A DNA stretch of 64,000 bases from Caballeronia sordidicola (GCF_000729995.1 NZ_JNFG01000020.1:248001-312000), one strand, 5' to 3'. Shown: positions 1 through 9,405, counted from the first letter of the stretch. Made by a program: numbers and translations. The notes: generated by a model not told the origin, from the letters alone.

Positions 1-2
1 CC

Positions 3-773
3 TCGGCCTTGTCATTGTCTGCTTGCCTCTTTGCATCGACCGGTGCAATGGCGCAGGATGCCCAGCCGAAGAATGCGCCGGTGAAGAACATTGTCCTGGT
101 GCATGGCGCATGGGTGGACGGTTCGGGATGGAAACCCGTCTATAACATCCTGACCAAAGACGGCTATCACGTCACCATGGTGCAGGAGCCGTTGAGTTCT
201 CTCGACGACGACGTAGCCGCAACCAAGCGCGTTCTCGACCTGCAGGACGGTCCCACGATCCTGGTGGCCCACAGCTACGGCGGTTCCATCATCACTGAAG
301 CAGGCGTGCACCCGAACGTTGTCGGGCTGGTGTATGTGGCCGCGCACGCACCGGCAGTCGGCGAGGATGAAAGCGACCTTGGCAAGGGCATGCCCAGCTA
401 CACATCGAAGCAACCGGGCGCGATCAAGAAGACCGACGACGGCTACACGTACCTGAACCCGGCGGATTTCCCGAAAGACTTCGCTGCTGATTTACCGCTC
501 AAGCAAGCGCAATTCGAAGCACAATCGCAGATCCTGACGGCCGCCAAGGTTTTCTCGGCGCCCATGACGGTCGCCGCGTGGACCTCCAAGCCTAGCTGGG
601 GCATCGTCGCCGGTGCAGACAAGATCATCAACCCGGACCTCGAACGCTGGTACTACGCACGTGCGCACAGCCACACGACAGTGATCCCGGGCGCGAGCCA
701 CTCCGTTTATGAGTCGCGTCCGAAGGAAGTCGCTGCCGTGATCGAAGATGCAGCGAAGCACGCCCAGCAGTAA
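3..773 (+). CDS. Secreted alpha/beta hydrolase, 5' end outside window
   Basis: Alpha/beta-hydrolase fold protein, probably an esterase-like enzyme exported to the periplasm. The visible reading frame is open from the first bases and begins inside a signal peptide (hydrophobic run then A-M-A-Q cleavage region), so the true start lies upstream of the window; the TTG at position 9 is unlikely to be the start. The oxyanion-hole motif 'LVHGAW' lies near the mature N-terminus. The nucleophile elbow is 'AHSYGG', with alanine replacing the usual first glycine of GxSxG. A late 'GADKIINP' supplies a candidate acid and 'GASHSVYESRP' the catalytic histidine. The family includes small hydrolases common in Burkholderia; the substrate cannot be read from sequence. 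It is not obviously part of an operon with the two-component genes that follow after about 270 bases. Confidence 0.85.
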   Translation, partial: SALSLSACLFASTGAMAQDAQPKNAPVKNIVLVHGAWVDGSGWKPVYNILTKDGYHVTMVQEPLSSLDDDVAATKRVLDLQDGPTILVAHSYGGSIITEAGVHPNVVGLVYVAAHAPAVGEDESDLGKGMPSYTSKQPGAIKKTDDGYTYLNPADFPKDFAADLPLKQAQFEAQSQILTAAKVFSAPMTVAAWTSKPSWGIVAGADKIINPDLERWYYARAHSHTTVIPGASHSVYESRPKEVAAVIEDAAKHAQQ

Positions 774-1042
774 TACGCCGATCAACGCAACAACAAGAAC
801 CTCGTTACCTCTCAATTTTGTAATCAAATAATGGGAGTCCCGTCATGTTGGCTGTTGCAACATGGAGCCCGGCTTCACCCGGTTCGGGTTCATCGTTTGC
901 CCCATTATTTGAGGGCTGTCATTGAATCGCGCTCTCTTGGGTGTTCATGGAAACATCACGGGGTTTTGAATCGCGGGTCAGAGTCAAACGGGGTGGCGTA
1001 CTATTCATTCAGGTAAATAAAACGTTGCAGAGAGGCGTCGAC

Positions 1043-1720
1043 ATGAGGGTTCTGGTCATTGAGGATGAGCAAAAGGCGCTCGCCTACATCAAGAAGGGTC
1101 TGGAAGAGGCCGGCTTTCTGGTCGATGTGGCGGCTGACGGCGCGGAAGGTCTGATCCTGGCACGAGAGGATACATATGACGTCATCGTGCTGGACGTGAT
1201 GTTGCCGACCATGGACGGCTGGAGTGTCCTGAAGAATCTTCGAACCTTGAAAGCGACCCCCGTTCTGTTTCTCACTGCCCGTGACGACGTAATCGATCGC
1301 GTACGTGGGCTCGAACTCGGCGCCGATGATTATCTCGTCAAGCCGTTTGCGTTTGTCGAGTTGCTCGCGCGGGTCCGCACATTGGCGCGCAGAGGACCGC
1401 CACGGGAACACGATTTGCTGACGCTCGCGGATCTGGAAATCGATGTGACGCGCCGCAAGGTCCGCCGTGCAGGCAAGCGTATAGAGTTGACCCCGCGCGA
1501 ATTTGCGCTGCTGCAACTGCTTGCGCGCAAGCAGGGCGAGGTGATGAGCCGCACCCAGATTGCATCTTATGTCTGGGACATGAATTTCGACAGCGATACC
1601 AATGTGGTCGAGGTCGCCATCCGCCGGCTGCGAGCAAAAATAGACGATGACTTCGAAGTCAAACTCATCAAGACAGTACGTGGCGTGGGCTACGTCATAG
1701 ACTCCAAAGAGGACGACTGA
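1043..1720 (+). CDS. OmpR/PhoB-family response regulator, heavy-metal type
   Basis: A 225-residue DNA-binding response regulator. The receiver domain (about 1-115) has the acidic pocket E7/D8, phospho-acceptor D51 in 'VLDVMLP' and the conserved lysine in 'YLVKPF'; the winged-helix domain (about 125-222) carries 'LTPREFALLQLLARKQGEVMSR' type sequence and 'IRRLRAKID', typical of the CusR/CopR/IrlR group. I chose the ATG at 1043 because it follows 'AGAGG' at good spacing and starts the canonical 'MRVLVIEDE'; the frame is open upstream but that extension has no homology signal. It overlaps the sensor gene by one base (TGATG), so the two are translationally coupled. No metal-efflux gene is adjacent, so the signal is unknown; metal sensing is inferred from family resemblance only. 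Confidence 0.93.
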   Translation: MRVLVIEDEQKALAYIKKGLEEAGFLVDVAADGAEGLILAREDTYDVIVLDVMLPTMDGWSVLKNLRTLKATPVLFLTARDDVIDRVRGLELGADDYLVKPFAFVELLARVRTLARRGPPREHDLLTLADLEIDVTRRKVRRAGKRIELTPREFALLQLLARKQGEVMSRTQIASYVWDMNFDSDTNVVEVAIRRLRAKIDDDFEVKLIKTVRGVGYVIDSKEDD

Positions 1721-3129
1721 TGCGCTCGCGGTCGCTGACGCAGACATTGGCACTGGCCTTTGCAGGAACCACGCTGGCGGTATTCGCCCTGGTCGGAAGC
1801 TACGTGTATATGGCGCTCGCGCACGAGGTCAGTACGCAGGACGATCAGGACATCGTGCTGGCGGCGCGGCACATGCGCCGCCTGACGCAAGAGCTGGCCA
1901 ATGTGAGCGAGCTGACGCAGCATCAGGAGCGCCTGGAAAGCCAGGTGCTGGGCAACGGGGCTTTGTCGGCGGAAGTGATCGATTCATCTGGCCGTGTTCT
2001 CCTGCAGCATAACTTGTCCAACGCAGCGCTCGGCATGGCGTGGCCAGCGGCCAAGCTGGATGCCTCGGAGCAAATTACGGCGGCATCGATTGCTGCCCTG
2101 ACCGCCAGCGATGGCACGCCGTTCCGGCGAGTTGCCACCGAGGCGCAACTGGCTGATGGTTCGACCGTCAAGATAGTCGTGATGCGCAATGTGGCGGACC
2201 GATGGCTGCTGCTAAGGAAGTATCGCGACCGGCTCTTTCTTGCAAGCGGCGCAGGCGCATTGCTGGCGTTTTTGATGAGCTACTTGCTGGTGCGCCAGTC
2301 ACTCAGGCCCTTGCGTGATATCGCTCTTAGCGCGGCAGATTTTACGACTGAAAATTTAAGCGCCCGCATCGCGGTGCGCAAAGTGCCACGAGAACTCGAA
2401 ACGCTGATTGCCTCGCTCAACGGCATGTTTTCCGGCTTCGAGCATGGTTTCAACCGGCTCTCCCGCTTTACGGCAGACCTGGCCCATGACATGCGCACGC
2501 CCCTGGCCAACTTACGCGGCTCAACCGAGGTTGCGCTTGCACGGCCACGTTCCAGCGAGGAATACCAGACGCTGTTGGCATCGAATCTTGAAGAGTGCGA
2601 TCGCCTTTCAAGGATGATCGAAAATGTCCTCTTTCTCGCCCGCGCCGAGCACCCTCATTTTTCCCGGCACTTGCTTGAGTTTGATGTCGACGAAGAGCTC
2701 TTCAAGATAGCGGATTATTTTGAGGGAATTGCAGAAGACGCCGGCATTCGAATTCGCGTGACGGGGCATGCGCGATTGAAGGCGGATATCGAACTTTTCC
2801 GACGAGCGGTCAGCAATCTGCTTGCGAATGCGGTGCGCTTTACGCCGCGTAACGCCGAGATCATGTTGTCGGTTGCCGAACGTGACGGCGCAGTGCGCGT
2901 TGAAGTGGCTAACGAAGGCGTTCCACTGGACGCGAACCTGCTCGAACGCGTTTTTGACCGGTTTTATCGCGCGGATCCATCGCGGACGAGCGGTGCGTCG
3001 GCGAGCGGATCGACGGGGCTGGGACTGGCAATAGTGCGGACGATCATGGAGTTGCACGGTGGCAAGGTACATGCGGAAAGTGAGCCGCAGGGAACACGAT
3101 TCGTCCTGACTTTTCCGCTGGTCAAATGA
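1720..3129 (+). CDS. Heavy-metal-type sensor histidine kinase
   Basis: Membrane sensor kinase, partner of the preceding regulator, 469 residues, the usual size of CusS/IrlS proteins. An N-terminal membrane segment (about 10-30), a periplasmic loop of roughly 140 residues, a second membrane segment ('LFLASGAGALLAFLMSYLLV', about 168-188), a HAMP linker, the dimerisation/phospho-acceptor box with H256 in 'LAHDMRTPLANLRG', and the ATP-binding domain with N box 'NLLANAVRFTP' and G2 box 'GLGLAIVRTIMELHGG' are all present. The periplasmic loop lacks an obvious His/Met metal cluster, so the ligand is not settled. All catalytic boxes are intact. It ends the operon; the next plus-strand gene starts about 200 bases later. 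Confidence 0.92.
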   Translation: MRSRSLTQTLALAFAGTTLAVFALVGSYVYMALAHEVSTQDDQDIVLAARHMRRLTQELANVSELTQHQERLESQVLGNGALSAEVIDSSGRVLLQHNLSNAALGMAWPAAKLDASEQITAASIAALTASDGTPFRRVATEAQLADGSTVKIVVMRNVADRWLLLRKYRDRLFLASGAGALLAFLMSYLLVRQSLRPLRDIALSAADFTTENLSARIAVRKVPRELETLIASLNGMFSGFEHGFNRLSRFTADLAHDMRTPLANLRGSTEVALARPRSSEEYQTLLASNLEECDRLSRMIENVLFLARAEHPHFSRHLLEFDVDEELFKIADYFEGIAEDAGIRIRVTGHARLKADIELFRRAVSNLLANAVRFTPRNAEIMLSVAERDGAVRVEVANEGVPLDANLLERVFDRFYRADPSRTSGASASGSTGLGLAIVRTIMELHGGKVHAESEPQGTRFVLTFPLVK

Positions 3130-3326
3130 AGTGCTGACCTTGCCTGGGAAACGTGAGTAGAGAAAGAGCGAATCATCGCGAGATGCCGGTTTGGTTGACG
3201 TCTTGAAGAACACATTCAAGACCGGATGTGTGGCCGCATGTCTTCACGCTTAAGAAATATGACTGTGCCCCCGGAGGTTTGATACTGTACGGGCTTCATT
3301 CCTGCTGCCGACCACCGGTCAATCTG

Positions 3327-3728
3327 ATGAAACGGACATCCTTTGCTATCCGCGTTCTGTTCGCCGTCTGCCTGCTCGGCGCGACGTTCAACCACGTGCG
3401 CGCCGATCTCGAACACGGTTTGCTGTGGGACTACGGGTTTGGGAATGAAGCCGTGTTAGCAAGCCGTATCTATTGGAGCGTTTTAACGGTTCTGGACCCG
3501 CTCGGCGCTTTACTCCTATTCGTCAGGCCGAGAGCAGGGATTGGTTTGACGGCGCTCATCATCTTCACCGATGTCATTCACAACACGTACTACGTTGCTT
3601 TAAGTGATCAATGGACGAACCCGTTCTATCTCTCGCAGATCGGATTTCTCGTTCTTGTATTCGTGCTTTCGCCTATCGCCTGGCGTGGTCCGCAGTCAAA
3701 GACAACGACTAGGGAGGCCAGCGCATGA
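3327..3728 (+). CDS. Small multi-pass membrane protein, unknown function
   Basis: A 133-residue hydrophobic protein with about four membrane segments ('IRVLFAVCLLGATF', 'WSVLTVLDPLGALLLFV', 'IGLTALIIFTDVIHNTYYV', 'IGFLVLVFVLSPIAW'). I place the start at the ATG at 3327, giving a charged n-region 'MKRTSF' before the first hydrophobic stretch; the frame is open further upstream without supporting sequence. I do not recognise a named family. It shares an ATGA overlap with the next gene, so the two are probably co-translated and functionally linked. Confidence 0.75.
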   Translation: MKRTSFAIRVLFAVCLLGATFNHVRADLEHGLLWDYGFGNEAVLASRIYWSVLTVLDPLGALLLFVRPRAGIGLTALIIFTDVIHNTYYVALSDQWTNPFYLSQIGFLVLVFVLSPIAWRGPQSKTTTREASA

Positions 3729-4225
3729 GGTTGACGTTTGAACAACGATCTTCGCTGCCGGTCTATGCCGGCGAGGTGTGGTCCCGGGCGACGACGCCTG
3801 ATGGTGTCAACGACGAACTGTTTCCCTGGCTACGCATGTCCGTGCCTGCGGCCATGCGCGGCAAGACCATTGACCAGTTGCCGCTCGAGCAACGCCTTGG
3901 CCGTAGCTGGCTTCTTGCGATGTGCCTGTTTCCTGTGGATTTCGATGACATCACGCTGGCCGAAGTCGGTCCGGGTTACCGGTTTCGGGAAACATCGCGG
4001 ATGCTCGCTATCAGATCATGGGTTCACGAACGGACGGTTCGCGATATCGCCGGTGGTTGCGAGGTCGTCGATCGTCTGACCTTCGAGTTACGGCGTCCCG
4101 GTGCGTGGGTGCCGGGTTGGCGAAACACGATGACGGTGCTCTTGAAACTCCTGTTTCGCCATCGCCATGCGCGATTGGCACGATGGGCGGCGAAGGCCGA
4201 TTCCAGCAGGCGCGGGACCGGATAG
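3725..4225 (+). CDS. SRPBCC-like soluble protein
   Basis: A 166-residue soluble protein of the size of START/SRPBCC ligand-binding or polyketide-cyclase-like proteins. The N-terminus 'VYAGEVWSRATTPDGVNDELFPWLRM' resembles the opening helix-grip segment of that fold, and the hydrophobic 'WRNTMTVLLKLLFRHRH' helix sits at the C-terminus as in the family. No catalytic residue can be named. It is coupled to the membrane protein upstream by an ATGA overlap. Assignment to SRPBCC is by sequence impression only; 'conserved hypothetical' is the safe description. Confidence 0.7.
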   Translation: MRLTFEQRSSLPVYAGEVWSRATTPDGVNDELFPWLRMSVPAAMRGKTIDQLPLEQRLGRSWLLAMCLFPVDFDDITLAEVGPGYRFRETSRMLAIRSWVHERTVRDIAGGCEVVDRLTFELRRPGAWVPGWRNTMTVLLKLLFRHRHARLARWAAKADSSRRGTG

Positions 4226-4247
4226 CACGCCCGGTTCTTCAGGTGCA

Positions 4248-4280
4248 ATGGCCGTCACTACAGAGTGCAAGGACGGCCAT
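4248..4280. terminator. Candidate bidirectional terminator hairpin
   Basis: Perfect 9-base inverted repeat, ATGGCCGTC at 4248-4256 and GACGGCCAT at 4272-4280, 15-base loop. It lies in the short gap between two convergent genes (SRPBCC-like on plus, metR on minus), the expected place for a shared terminator. No strong T-run follows. Confidence 0.45.
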
Positions 4281-4327
4281 ATCTCTCTAACAGATCCCCC
4301 AGGTTTTCGTTAGACGTTGCAAGTTGC

Positions 4328-5245
4328 TTACTGCGCCCGCTCCGTTTCCACCGCCGCATTCCAGTCGGACCCGCGCGCGAGCTCGACAAAAGCGCTCAGA
4401 TAATCGATTGTCGTATCTGTTTCGCGCACGCCCAGAAAGATCTGCTTGGCAATGCCCCGTTTGCCCAGCCGGACCGCATTCACCGCGACCTTGTCCGCAT
4501 ACTCTTCAACGAGCCAACGCGGCAAGGCGGCAACGCCCCGACCGCTCGCGACCATCTGCAACATGATGTCGGTGGTCTCTATGACCTTGTGCCGCTTCGG
4601 CATGACGTTCGCCGGCATGAGGAACTGGTTATAGATGTCCAGCCGATCGATCTCGACCGGATACGTGATCAGGACCTCTTCGGCGAGTTCATCGGGCAGG
4701 ATGAAAGGCGCTTGTGCCAGTCTATGCTGCCGTCCCACCACTAATACTTGCTCATAGTCGAACACCGGCTCAAACCGCAAGCCGGGTTTTCGCAACGGAT
4801 CCGGCGTGACCAGGATGTCGATGTCATAGCCGAACAACGCGCCAATCCCGCCGAACTGGAATTTCTGTTTGACGTCGACATCCACGTCGGGCCAGCGGGC
4901 GAGGTAGGGCGACACCACCTTCAGCAACCACTGGTAGCAAGGGTGGCATTCCATGCCAATGCGCAGCGTCCCACGCTGTCCCAGCGCGAATTGCCTCATG
5001 CGTTCTTCCGCATGTTCCATCTGCGGCAGCACGCGGTTGGCGAGCGCCAGCAAGTACTGCCCGGCCTGGGTCAGGCGCAGGTTGCGCCCATCGCGGCTCC
5101 ACACGGCGGTCCCGAGCTGCTGCTCCATCTTCTTGACGGTATGGCTAAGCGCAGACTGCGTCAGGCAGAGCACGTTCGCGGCGGCAGTCAGCGAGCCGTG
5201 GCGGTCGACTTCCCGAATAATGGCCAGATGAGTGCGTTCGAGCAT
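4328..5245 (-). CDS. metR: LysR-family regulator MetR
   Basis: A 305-residue LysR-type regulator, divergent from metE. The N-terminal winged helix (about 1-60) reads 'HGSLTAAANVLCLTQSALSHTVKKMEQQLG', matching the MetR pattern, and the effector domain keeps MetR-like signatures such as 'IGMECHPCYQWL', 'FDYEQVLVVG', 'YPVEIDRLDIYNQFLMPA' and 'GRGVAALPRW'. MetR of enterobacteria uses homocysteine as co-inducer and activates metE; the divergent placement next to metE supports the same role here. ATG at 5245 gives the expected N-terminus. The 104-base intergenic region holds half-site-like TTCA and TGAA elements but no perfect copy of the enterobacterial MetR consensus. Confidence 0.92.
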   Translation of the reverse strand: MLERTHLAIIREVDRHGSLTAAANVLCLTQSALSHTVKKMEQQLGTAVWSRDGRNLRLTQAGQYLLALANRVLPQMEHAEERMRQFALGQRGTLRIGMECHPCYQWLLKVVSPYLARWPDVDVDVKQKFQFGGIGALFGYDIDILVTPDPLRKPGLRFEPVFDYEQVLVVGRQHRLAQAPFILPDELAEEVLITYPVEIDRLDIYNQFLMPANVMPKRHKVIETTDIMLQMVASGRGVAALPRWLVEEYADKVAVNAVRLGKRGIAKQIFLGVRETDTTIDYLSAFVELARGSDWNAAVETERAQ

Positions 5246-5349
5246 ATGGCGTCCATGAAAGGAACTAATCGATCAATGAGAAAAGACCATTATATTTCAT
5301 AGACCACCCAACCTATGATCAAGCCGTTCATTTCAGGAGCGGCACATCA

Positions 5350-7629
5350 ATGGTCACGACGCACAATTTGGGTTTCCCTCGCATCGGCGCAAAGCGTGAA
5401 CTGAAATTCGCGCAGGAAGGGTATTGGAAAGGGCAGTCGTCACGCGACGAACTGACCGGCTTGGGCGCACAACTGCGCCAGCGGCATTGGCAAAACCAGG
5501 CCGGGCTCGACCATGTGCCTGTTGGTGATTTCTCGTTCTACGATCAAGTGCTCGATACGAGCTTCACGCTCGGCAACATCCCTGAACGCGTCCGCGGTTT
5601 TGACGGCGACCCGCTGGACAATTACTTCCGCGTCGCGCGTGGCCGCTCCGCGCATGAATCGGCTTGCAGCTGCGGTGTGCAGGCCGGCGAGATGACCAAG
5701 TGGTTCGATACGAACTATCACTACATCGTGCCGGAATTCAGCGCGTCGACTGAATTTTCACTCGATGCTTCGCGCCTGCTCGATCAACTGGCGCAGGCTC
5801 GCAAGCTCGGCGTGAAGGCCAAGCCGGTCATCATTGGCCCCGTGACGTATCTTTGGCTAGGCAAGGCCAAGGATGACTCGGACAAGCTCGCGTTGCTGCC
5901 GCGCCTGTTGCCGGTCTATGCAGCGTTGCTTGAAGAACTGGCGGCGCAAGGCGTCGAGTGGGTGCAGATCGACGAGCCCGCCTTGGTGACGGAACTCGAT
6001 GCCACGTGGCAGCAAGCGTTCGTCACCGCATACGACGCGTTGAAGGGTTCGAAGGTCAAACTGCTGCTGACCACTTACTTCGGACAGTTGCAGGACAACT
6101 TGGCCATCGCGTGCAAGCTGCCGGTTCAAGGGCTTCATATCGATGCGATCAACGCGCGTGCCGAAGTTGAGCAAGTGCTAGCGCAGTTGCCGGCGGACAA
6201 GGTGCTGTCGCTTGGGGTCATCAATGGCCGGAACATCTGGAAGAGCGACCTGAGCGCGGTGCTGGACTGGCTGGAACCCATCCATAAAACATTGCGGGAC
6301 CGCTTGTGGATTGCGCCGTCGTGCTCGCTGTTGCACGTGCCGGTTGATCTGGCCAGCGAGCAGAAGCTCGACAAGGAAATCCAGTCCTGGCTCGCTTTCG
6401 CATTGCAGAAGCTCGATGAACTGAAGGTGCTGGCCCATGCGCTCAACGACGGACGCAAGTCGGTGCAAGCGGCGCTCGATGAGAACGGGGCTGCGATCCA
6501 GAGCCGTCGTTCGTCACCGCGCGTGCACAACCCAGTGGTCAAGGCAGCGGTTGCGAAAATCGATGCAGCACTCGGCCGTCGCTTGAGCGCTTACCCGCAA
6601 CGTGCCACGAAGCAGTCGGCCTTGCTGAAGTTGCCGGCTTACCCGACCACGACTATCGGCTCGTTCCCGCAGACCGCCGAGATTCGCCAGGCTCGCAGCC
6701 AGTTCAAGAGCGGCGAACTGGATGACGCCGGCTACAAGGCCGCCATGCACAGCGAGATCACGCGCAGCGTGCGCGAACAAGAAGCACTTGGCCTTGACGT
6801 ACTCGTGCACGGCGAAGCCGAGCGCAACGACATGGTCGAGTACTTTGGTGAACAGCTCGACGGTTATGCGTTCAGCCAGTTCGGCTGGGTACAGTCCTAC
6901 GGTTCGCGCTGCGTGAAGCCGCCTATCCTGTTCGGCGACATAAGCCGCCCGAAGGCGATGACCGTGGAGTGGATCAAGTACGCTCAATCGCAAACCGCCA
7001 AGCCGATGAAGGGCATGCTGACCGGCCCGGTCACGATTCTGAACTGGTCGTTCGTGCGCGATGACCAGCCGCGTTCGGTGTCGTGCCATCAGTTGGCGCT
7101 GGCTATCCGCGAAGAAGTGCTGGATCTGGAAAAAGCCGGCGTGCGTGTGATCCAGATCGACGAGGCAGCACTGCGTGAAGGCTTGCCGTTGCGCAAGTCG
7201 CAGTGGAACGAGTACCTGCAGTGGGCTGTTGAGTCGTTCCGCATCACGGCGAACGGCGTGCAGGACGAGACGCAGATCCACACGCATATGTGCTATTCGG
7301 AGTTCAACGACATCATCGCGTCGATCGCCGAAATGGACGCCGACGTCATCACGATCGAGACATCGCGTTCGGACATGGAGCTGCTCGATGCCTTCGATAA
7401 CTTCGACTACCCGAACGAGATCGGACCGGGCGTGTACGACATTCACTCGCCGAATATCCCGAGCCAGGAGCACATCGTGCAACTGATGCGCAAAGCGGCT
7501 GAGCGTATTCCGGCGGAGCGGTTGTGGGTCAATCCGGATTGCGGCCTGAAGACGCGTCAGTGGGATGAAGTGATCCCCGCGCTCAAGAACATGGTCGCTG
7601 CGGCTAAGACATTGCGTGCGGGCTTGTGA
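5350..7629 (+). CDS. metE: Cobalamin-independent methionine synthase MetE (copy 1)
   Basis: 5-methyltetrahydropteroyltriglutamate-homocysteine methyltransferase, the B12-independent last step of methionine synthesis, 759 residues (family about 750-760). The N-terminal MetE domain begins with 'LGFPRIGAKRELKFAQEGYW' and the catalytic C-terminal domain with 'LPAYPTTTIGSFPQT'. All zinc ligands are visible: H646 and C648 in 'HTHMCYSEF', E670 in 'ETSRSDMELL' and C731 in 'NPDCGLKTR', each five residues later than in the E. coli enzyme. ATG at 5350 follows AGGAG. It stands alone behind metR, with a strong hairpin terminator downstream, so it is likely a MetR-controlled monocistron. A second complete metE occurs at 17991. 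One local oddity is the Cys-rich 'ESACSCG' before the conserved 'EMTKWFDTNYHY'. Confidence 0.98.
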   Translation: MVTTHNLGFPRIGAKRELKFAQEGYWKGQSSRDELTGLGAQLRQRHWQNQAGLDHVPVGDFSFYDQVLDTSFTLGNIPERVRGFDGDPLDNYFRVARGRSAHESACSCGVQAGEMTKWFDTNYHYIVPEFSASTEFSLDASRLLDQLAQARKLGVKAKPVIIGPVTYLWLGKAKDDSDKLALLPRLLPVYAALLEELAAQGVEWVQIDEPALVTELDATWQQAFVTAYDALKGSKVKLLLTTYFGQLQDNLAIACKLPVQGLHIDAINARAEVEQVLAQLPADKVLSLGVINGRNIWKSDLSAVLDWLEPIHKTLRDRLWIAPSCSLLHVPVDLASEQKLDKEIQSWLAFALQKLDELKVLAHALNDGRKSVQAALDENGAAIQSRRSSPRVHNPVVKAAVAKIDAALGRRLSAYPQRATKQSALLKLPAYPTTTIGSFPQTAEIRQARSQFKSGELDDAGYKAAMHSEITRSVREQEALGLDVLVHGEAERNDMVEYFGEQLDGYAFSQFGWVQSYGSRCVKPPILFGDISRPKAMTVEWIKYAQSQTAKPMKGMLTGPVTILNWSFVRDDQPRSVSCHQLALAIREEVLDLEKAGVRVIQIDEAALREGLPLRKSQWNEYLQWAVESFRITANGVQDETQIHTHMCYSEFNDIIASIAEMDADVITIETSRSDMELLDAFDNFDYPNEIGPGVYDIHSPNIPSQEHIVQLMRKAAERIPAERLWVNPDCGLKTRQWDEVIPALKNMVAAAKTLRAGL

Positions 7630-7694
7630 TCTCGAGCGAGTGTTAACAATGCTCAAGCGATAGCGCCGCGTAGAACCACTTGGAAGCATGAACG

Positions 7695-7726
7695 ACGGCC
7701 GCCTTCGGGCGGCCGTTTGTTCTTTG
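7695..7726 (+). terminator. Rho-independent terminator of metE
   Basis: Stem ACGGCCGCC (7695-7703), loop TTCG, stem GGCGGCCGT (7708-7716), then TTGTTCTTT. This is the classic betaproteobacterial TTCG tetraloop terminator, 65 bases after the metE stop. A weaker second hairpin GCGCC-TTCG-GGCGC follows at 7738-7751. Confidence 0.85.
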
Positions 7727-7872
7727 GGCGCGTATGGGCGCCTTCGGGCGCTTGTGGGCGGCGCGAGACTTGCCCGTATCTTGGAGTAGCATGGTCTCGC
7801 GTTGCCGATGGCTAAGCGCGCCATGACTGCCCGCAACGTTCGACCGTCAGCAAAACCTCATTTGGAGCAAGC

Positions 7873-9156
7873 ATGGCCTATCGCAACTACCATAAGCGCA
7901 AGATTGGCGATCGCGATCTGCATCCCCAGACACAGATGATGTCCTACGGCTACGATCCCTTCCTCTCTGAAGGATCGGTCAAGCCGCCTGTGTTCCTGAC
8001 GTCGACGTTCGCCTTCCGTACGGCAGAAGATGGCGCCAATTTCTTCGATATGGTCGCAGGCCGCAAGCCTTCACCGGAAGGCGAAAGCGCGGGACTGGTC
8101 TATAGCCGTTTCAACCATCCGAACCTGGAGATCGTGGAGGACCGGCTTGCGCTTCTGGACGACTCCGAATCCGCGGTCGTGACATCGAGCGGCATGTCCG
8201 CGATCGCAGCGGTTTTGCTGGCGTTCTTGCGGCCAGGAGACTGTGTCGTGCAGTCAGCACCGCTCTACGGCGGAACGGAAACACTGATAGCCAAGTTTCT
8301 TCCGGAATGGGGCATCACGTCGCAAGTCATCGACGATGGTCTTTCGCCGGACGTCATTCGCAACGCGCTCGAAGCAGCCGCGAAAAAAGGCAAGGTGCGG
8401 ATGTGCTACATCGAGACACCGGCTAATCCAACGAACGCTTTGTTCGATCTTGAAGGGCTGCGTCAAGAGATTGATGCCTTTGAGGGTCGCCACGGTTATC
8501 GTCCGCTTTCGGTGTGCGACAACACGCTGCTCGGGCCGTTGTATCAGAAGCCCGTCAAGCAAGGCATTGACCTCTGCGTGTATTCGTTGACGAAGTACGT
8601 CGGCGGACATAGTGACCTGGTCGCGGGTGGAGTGACAGGCAGCCGCAGCCTGGTCACCAAAGTGCGTTCGATCCGGAGTTTATTGGGTTCGCAACTCGAC
8701 CCGCACTCATCGTGGATGATCACGCGCTCAATGGAAACACTGGTCCTGCGCATGGAGCAGGCGGCCCGAAGCGGCACGGCTGTCGCGCAATGGCTGGCGA
8801 GCAATCCTCATAGGCCGGTCAAGGTCTTGCACCCCGAACTGAACGACGATCCTGCTTACCAGGCGGTGTATCGACGTCAATGCACGGGTCCTGGTTCGAC
8901 CTTCGCGTTTGTACTCGATGGAGGCCGCGAACAGGCGTTCAGGTTTATCAATAGTCTGGAACTGTTCAAGTCTGCCGTTAGCCTGGGTGGCACGGAGTCG
9001 CTGATCTGTCATCCGGCATCGACAACGCATTCTGGCGTGCCCATTGAGGCTCGCGCCGCAGCGGGTGTGGCCGAAGGATTGATTCGTGTCTCGGTCGGGC
9101 TGGAGCATCCGGATGACCTGATCGCCGACCTGTCGAACGCGCTGGAGCATTGTTGA
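7873..9156 (+). CDS. Cystathionine gamma-synthase-family PLP enzyme
   Basis: A 427-residue Cys/Met-metabolism PLP enzyme (cystathionine gamma-synthase, gamma-lyase or methionine gamma-lyase class). The PLP lysine is K241 in 'SLTKYVGGHSDLVAGG'. Other fold signatures are 'YSRFNHPN', 'SSGMSAIAAVLLAFLRPGD', 'IETPANPTN' and 'ICHPASTTHSG'. The protein is longer than the about 390-residue core family because of an N-terminal extension ('KRKIGDRDLHPQTQM...') and an insert near 'FEGRHGYRP'; both are typical of a Burkholderiales subgroup annotated only to family level. Its position behind metE suggests sulfur amino-acid metabolism, but reaction direction (synthesis or gamma-elimination) cannot be fixed from sequence. 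ATG at 7873 follows a GGAG-like site. Confidence 0.88.
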   Translation: MAYRNYHKRKIGDRDLHPQTQMMSYGYDPFLSEGSVKPPVFLTSTFAFRTAEDGANFFDMVAGRKPSPEGESAGLVYSRFNHPNLEIVEDRLALLDDSESAVVTSSGMSAIAAVLLAFLRPGDCVVQSAPLYGGTETLIAKFLPEWGITSQVIDDGLSPDVIRNALEAAAKKGKVRMCYIETPANPTNALFDLEGLRQEIDAFEGRHGYRPLSVCDNTLLGPLYQKPVKQGIDLCVYSLTKYVGGHSDLVAGGVTGSRSLVTKVRSIRSLLGSQLDPHSSWMITRSMETLVLRMEQAARSGTAVAQWLASNPHRPVKVLHPELNDDPAYQAVYRRQCTGPGSTFAFVLDGGREQAFRFINSLELFKSAVSLGGTESLICHPASTTHSGVPIEARAAAGVAEGLIRVSVGLEHPDDLIADLSNALEHC

Positions 9157-9405
9157 CTGGTTGGCGAGACCTCGGCAGCCGCGTGGGAAAGTTTGATGTG
9201 ATGCAGATCATGCGGCGCTGAAAACAGCGTGTTCGTTGTATGCCGGCTATCGACGGTCCATAGGTCGCTTTGCAAATATAGTCATGTGCCGCACCGAGTG
9301 TAGTGTCACTTTTTACACCACCGCTAACAGCAGGTACACTACGCCGACGTATGGCGCGACCCACCGTTCCCGGCCACTTCCCGCTGCGGCTAATCAGCCG
9401 GTCTT

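Noticed and set aside
5246..5349. Canonical MetR box between metR and metE
   Set aside because: TGAA and TTCA halves are scattered through the gap, but none is arranged as TGAA-N5-TTCA.
6514..7836. A 440-codon minus-strand frame opposite metE
   Set aside because: Complete MetE is encoded on the plus strand, with all zinc ligands. The antisense product is Arg/His/Leu-rich low-information sequence.
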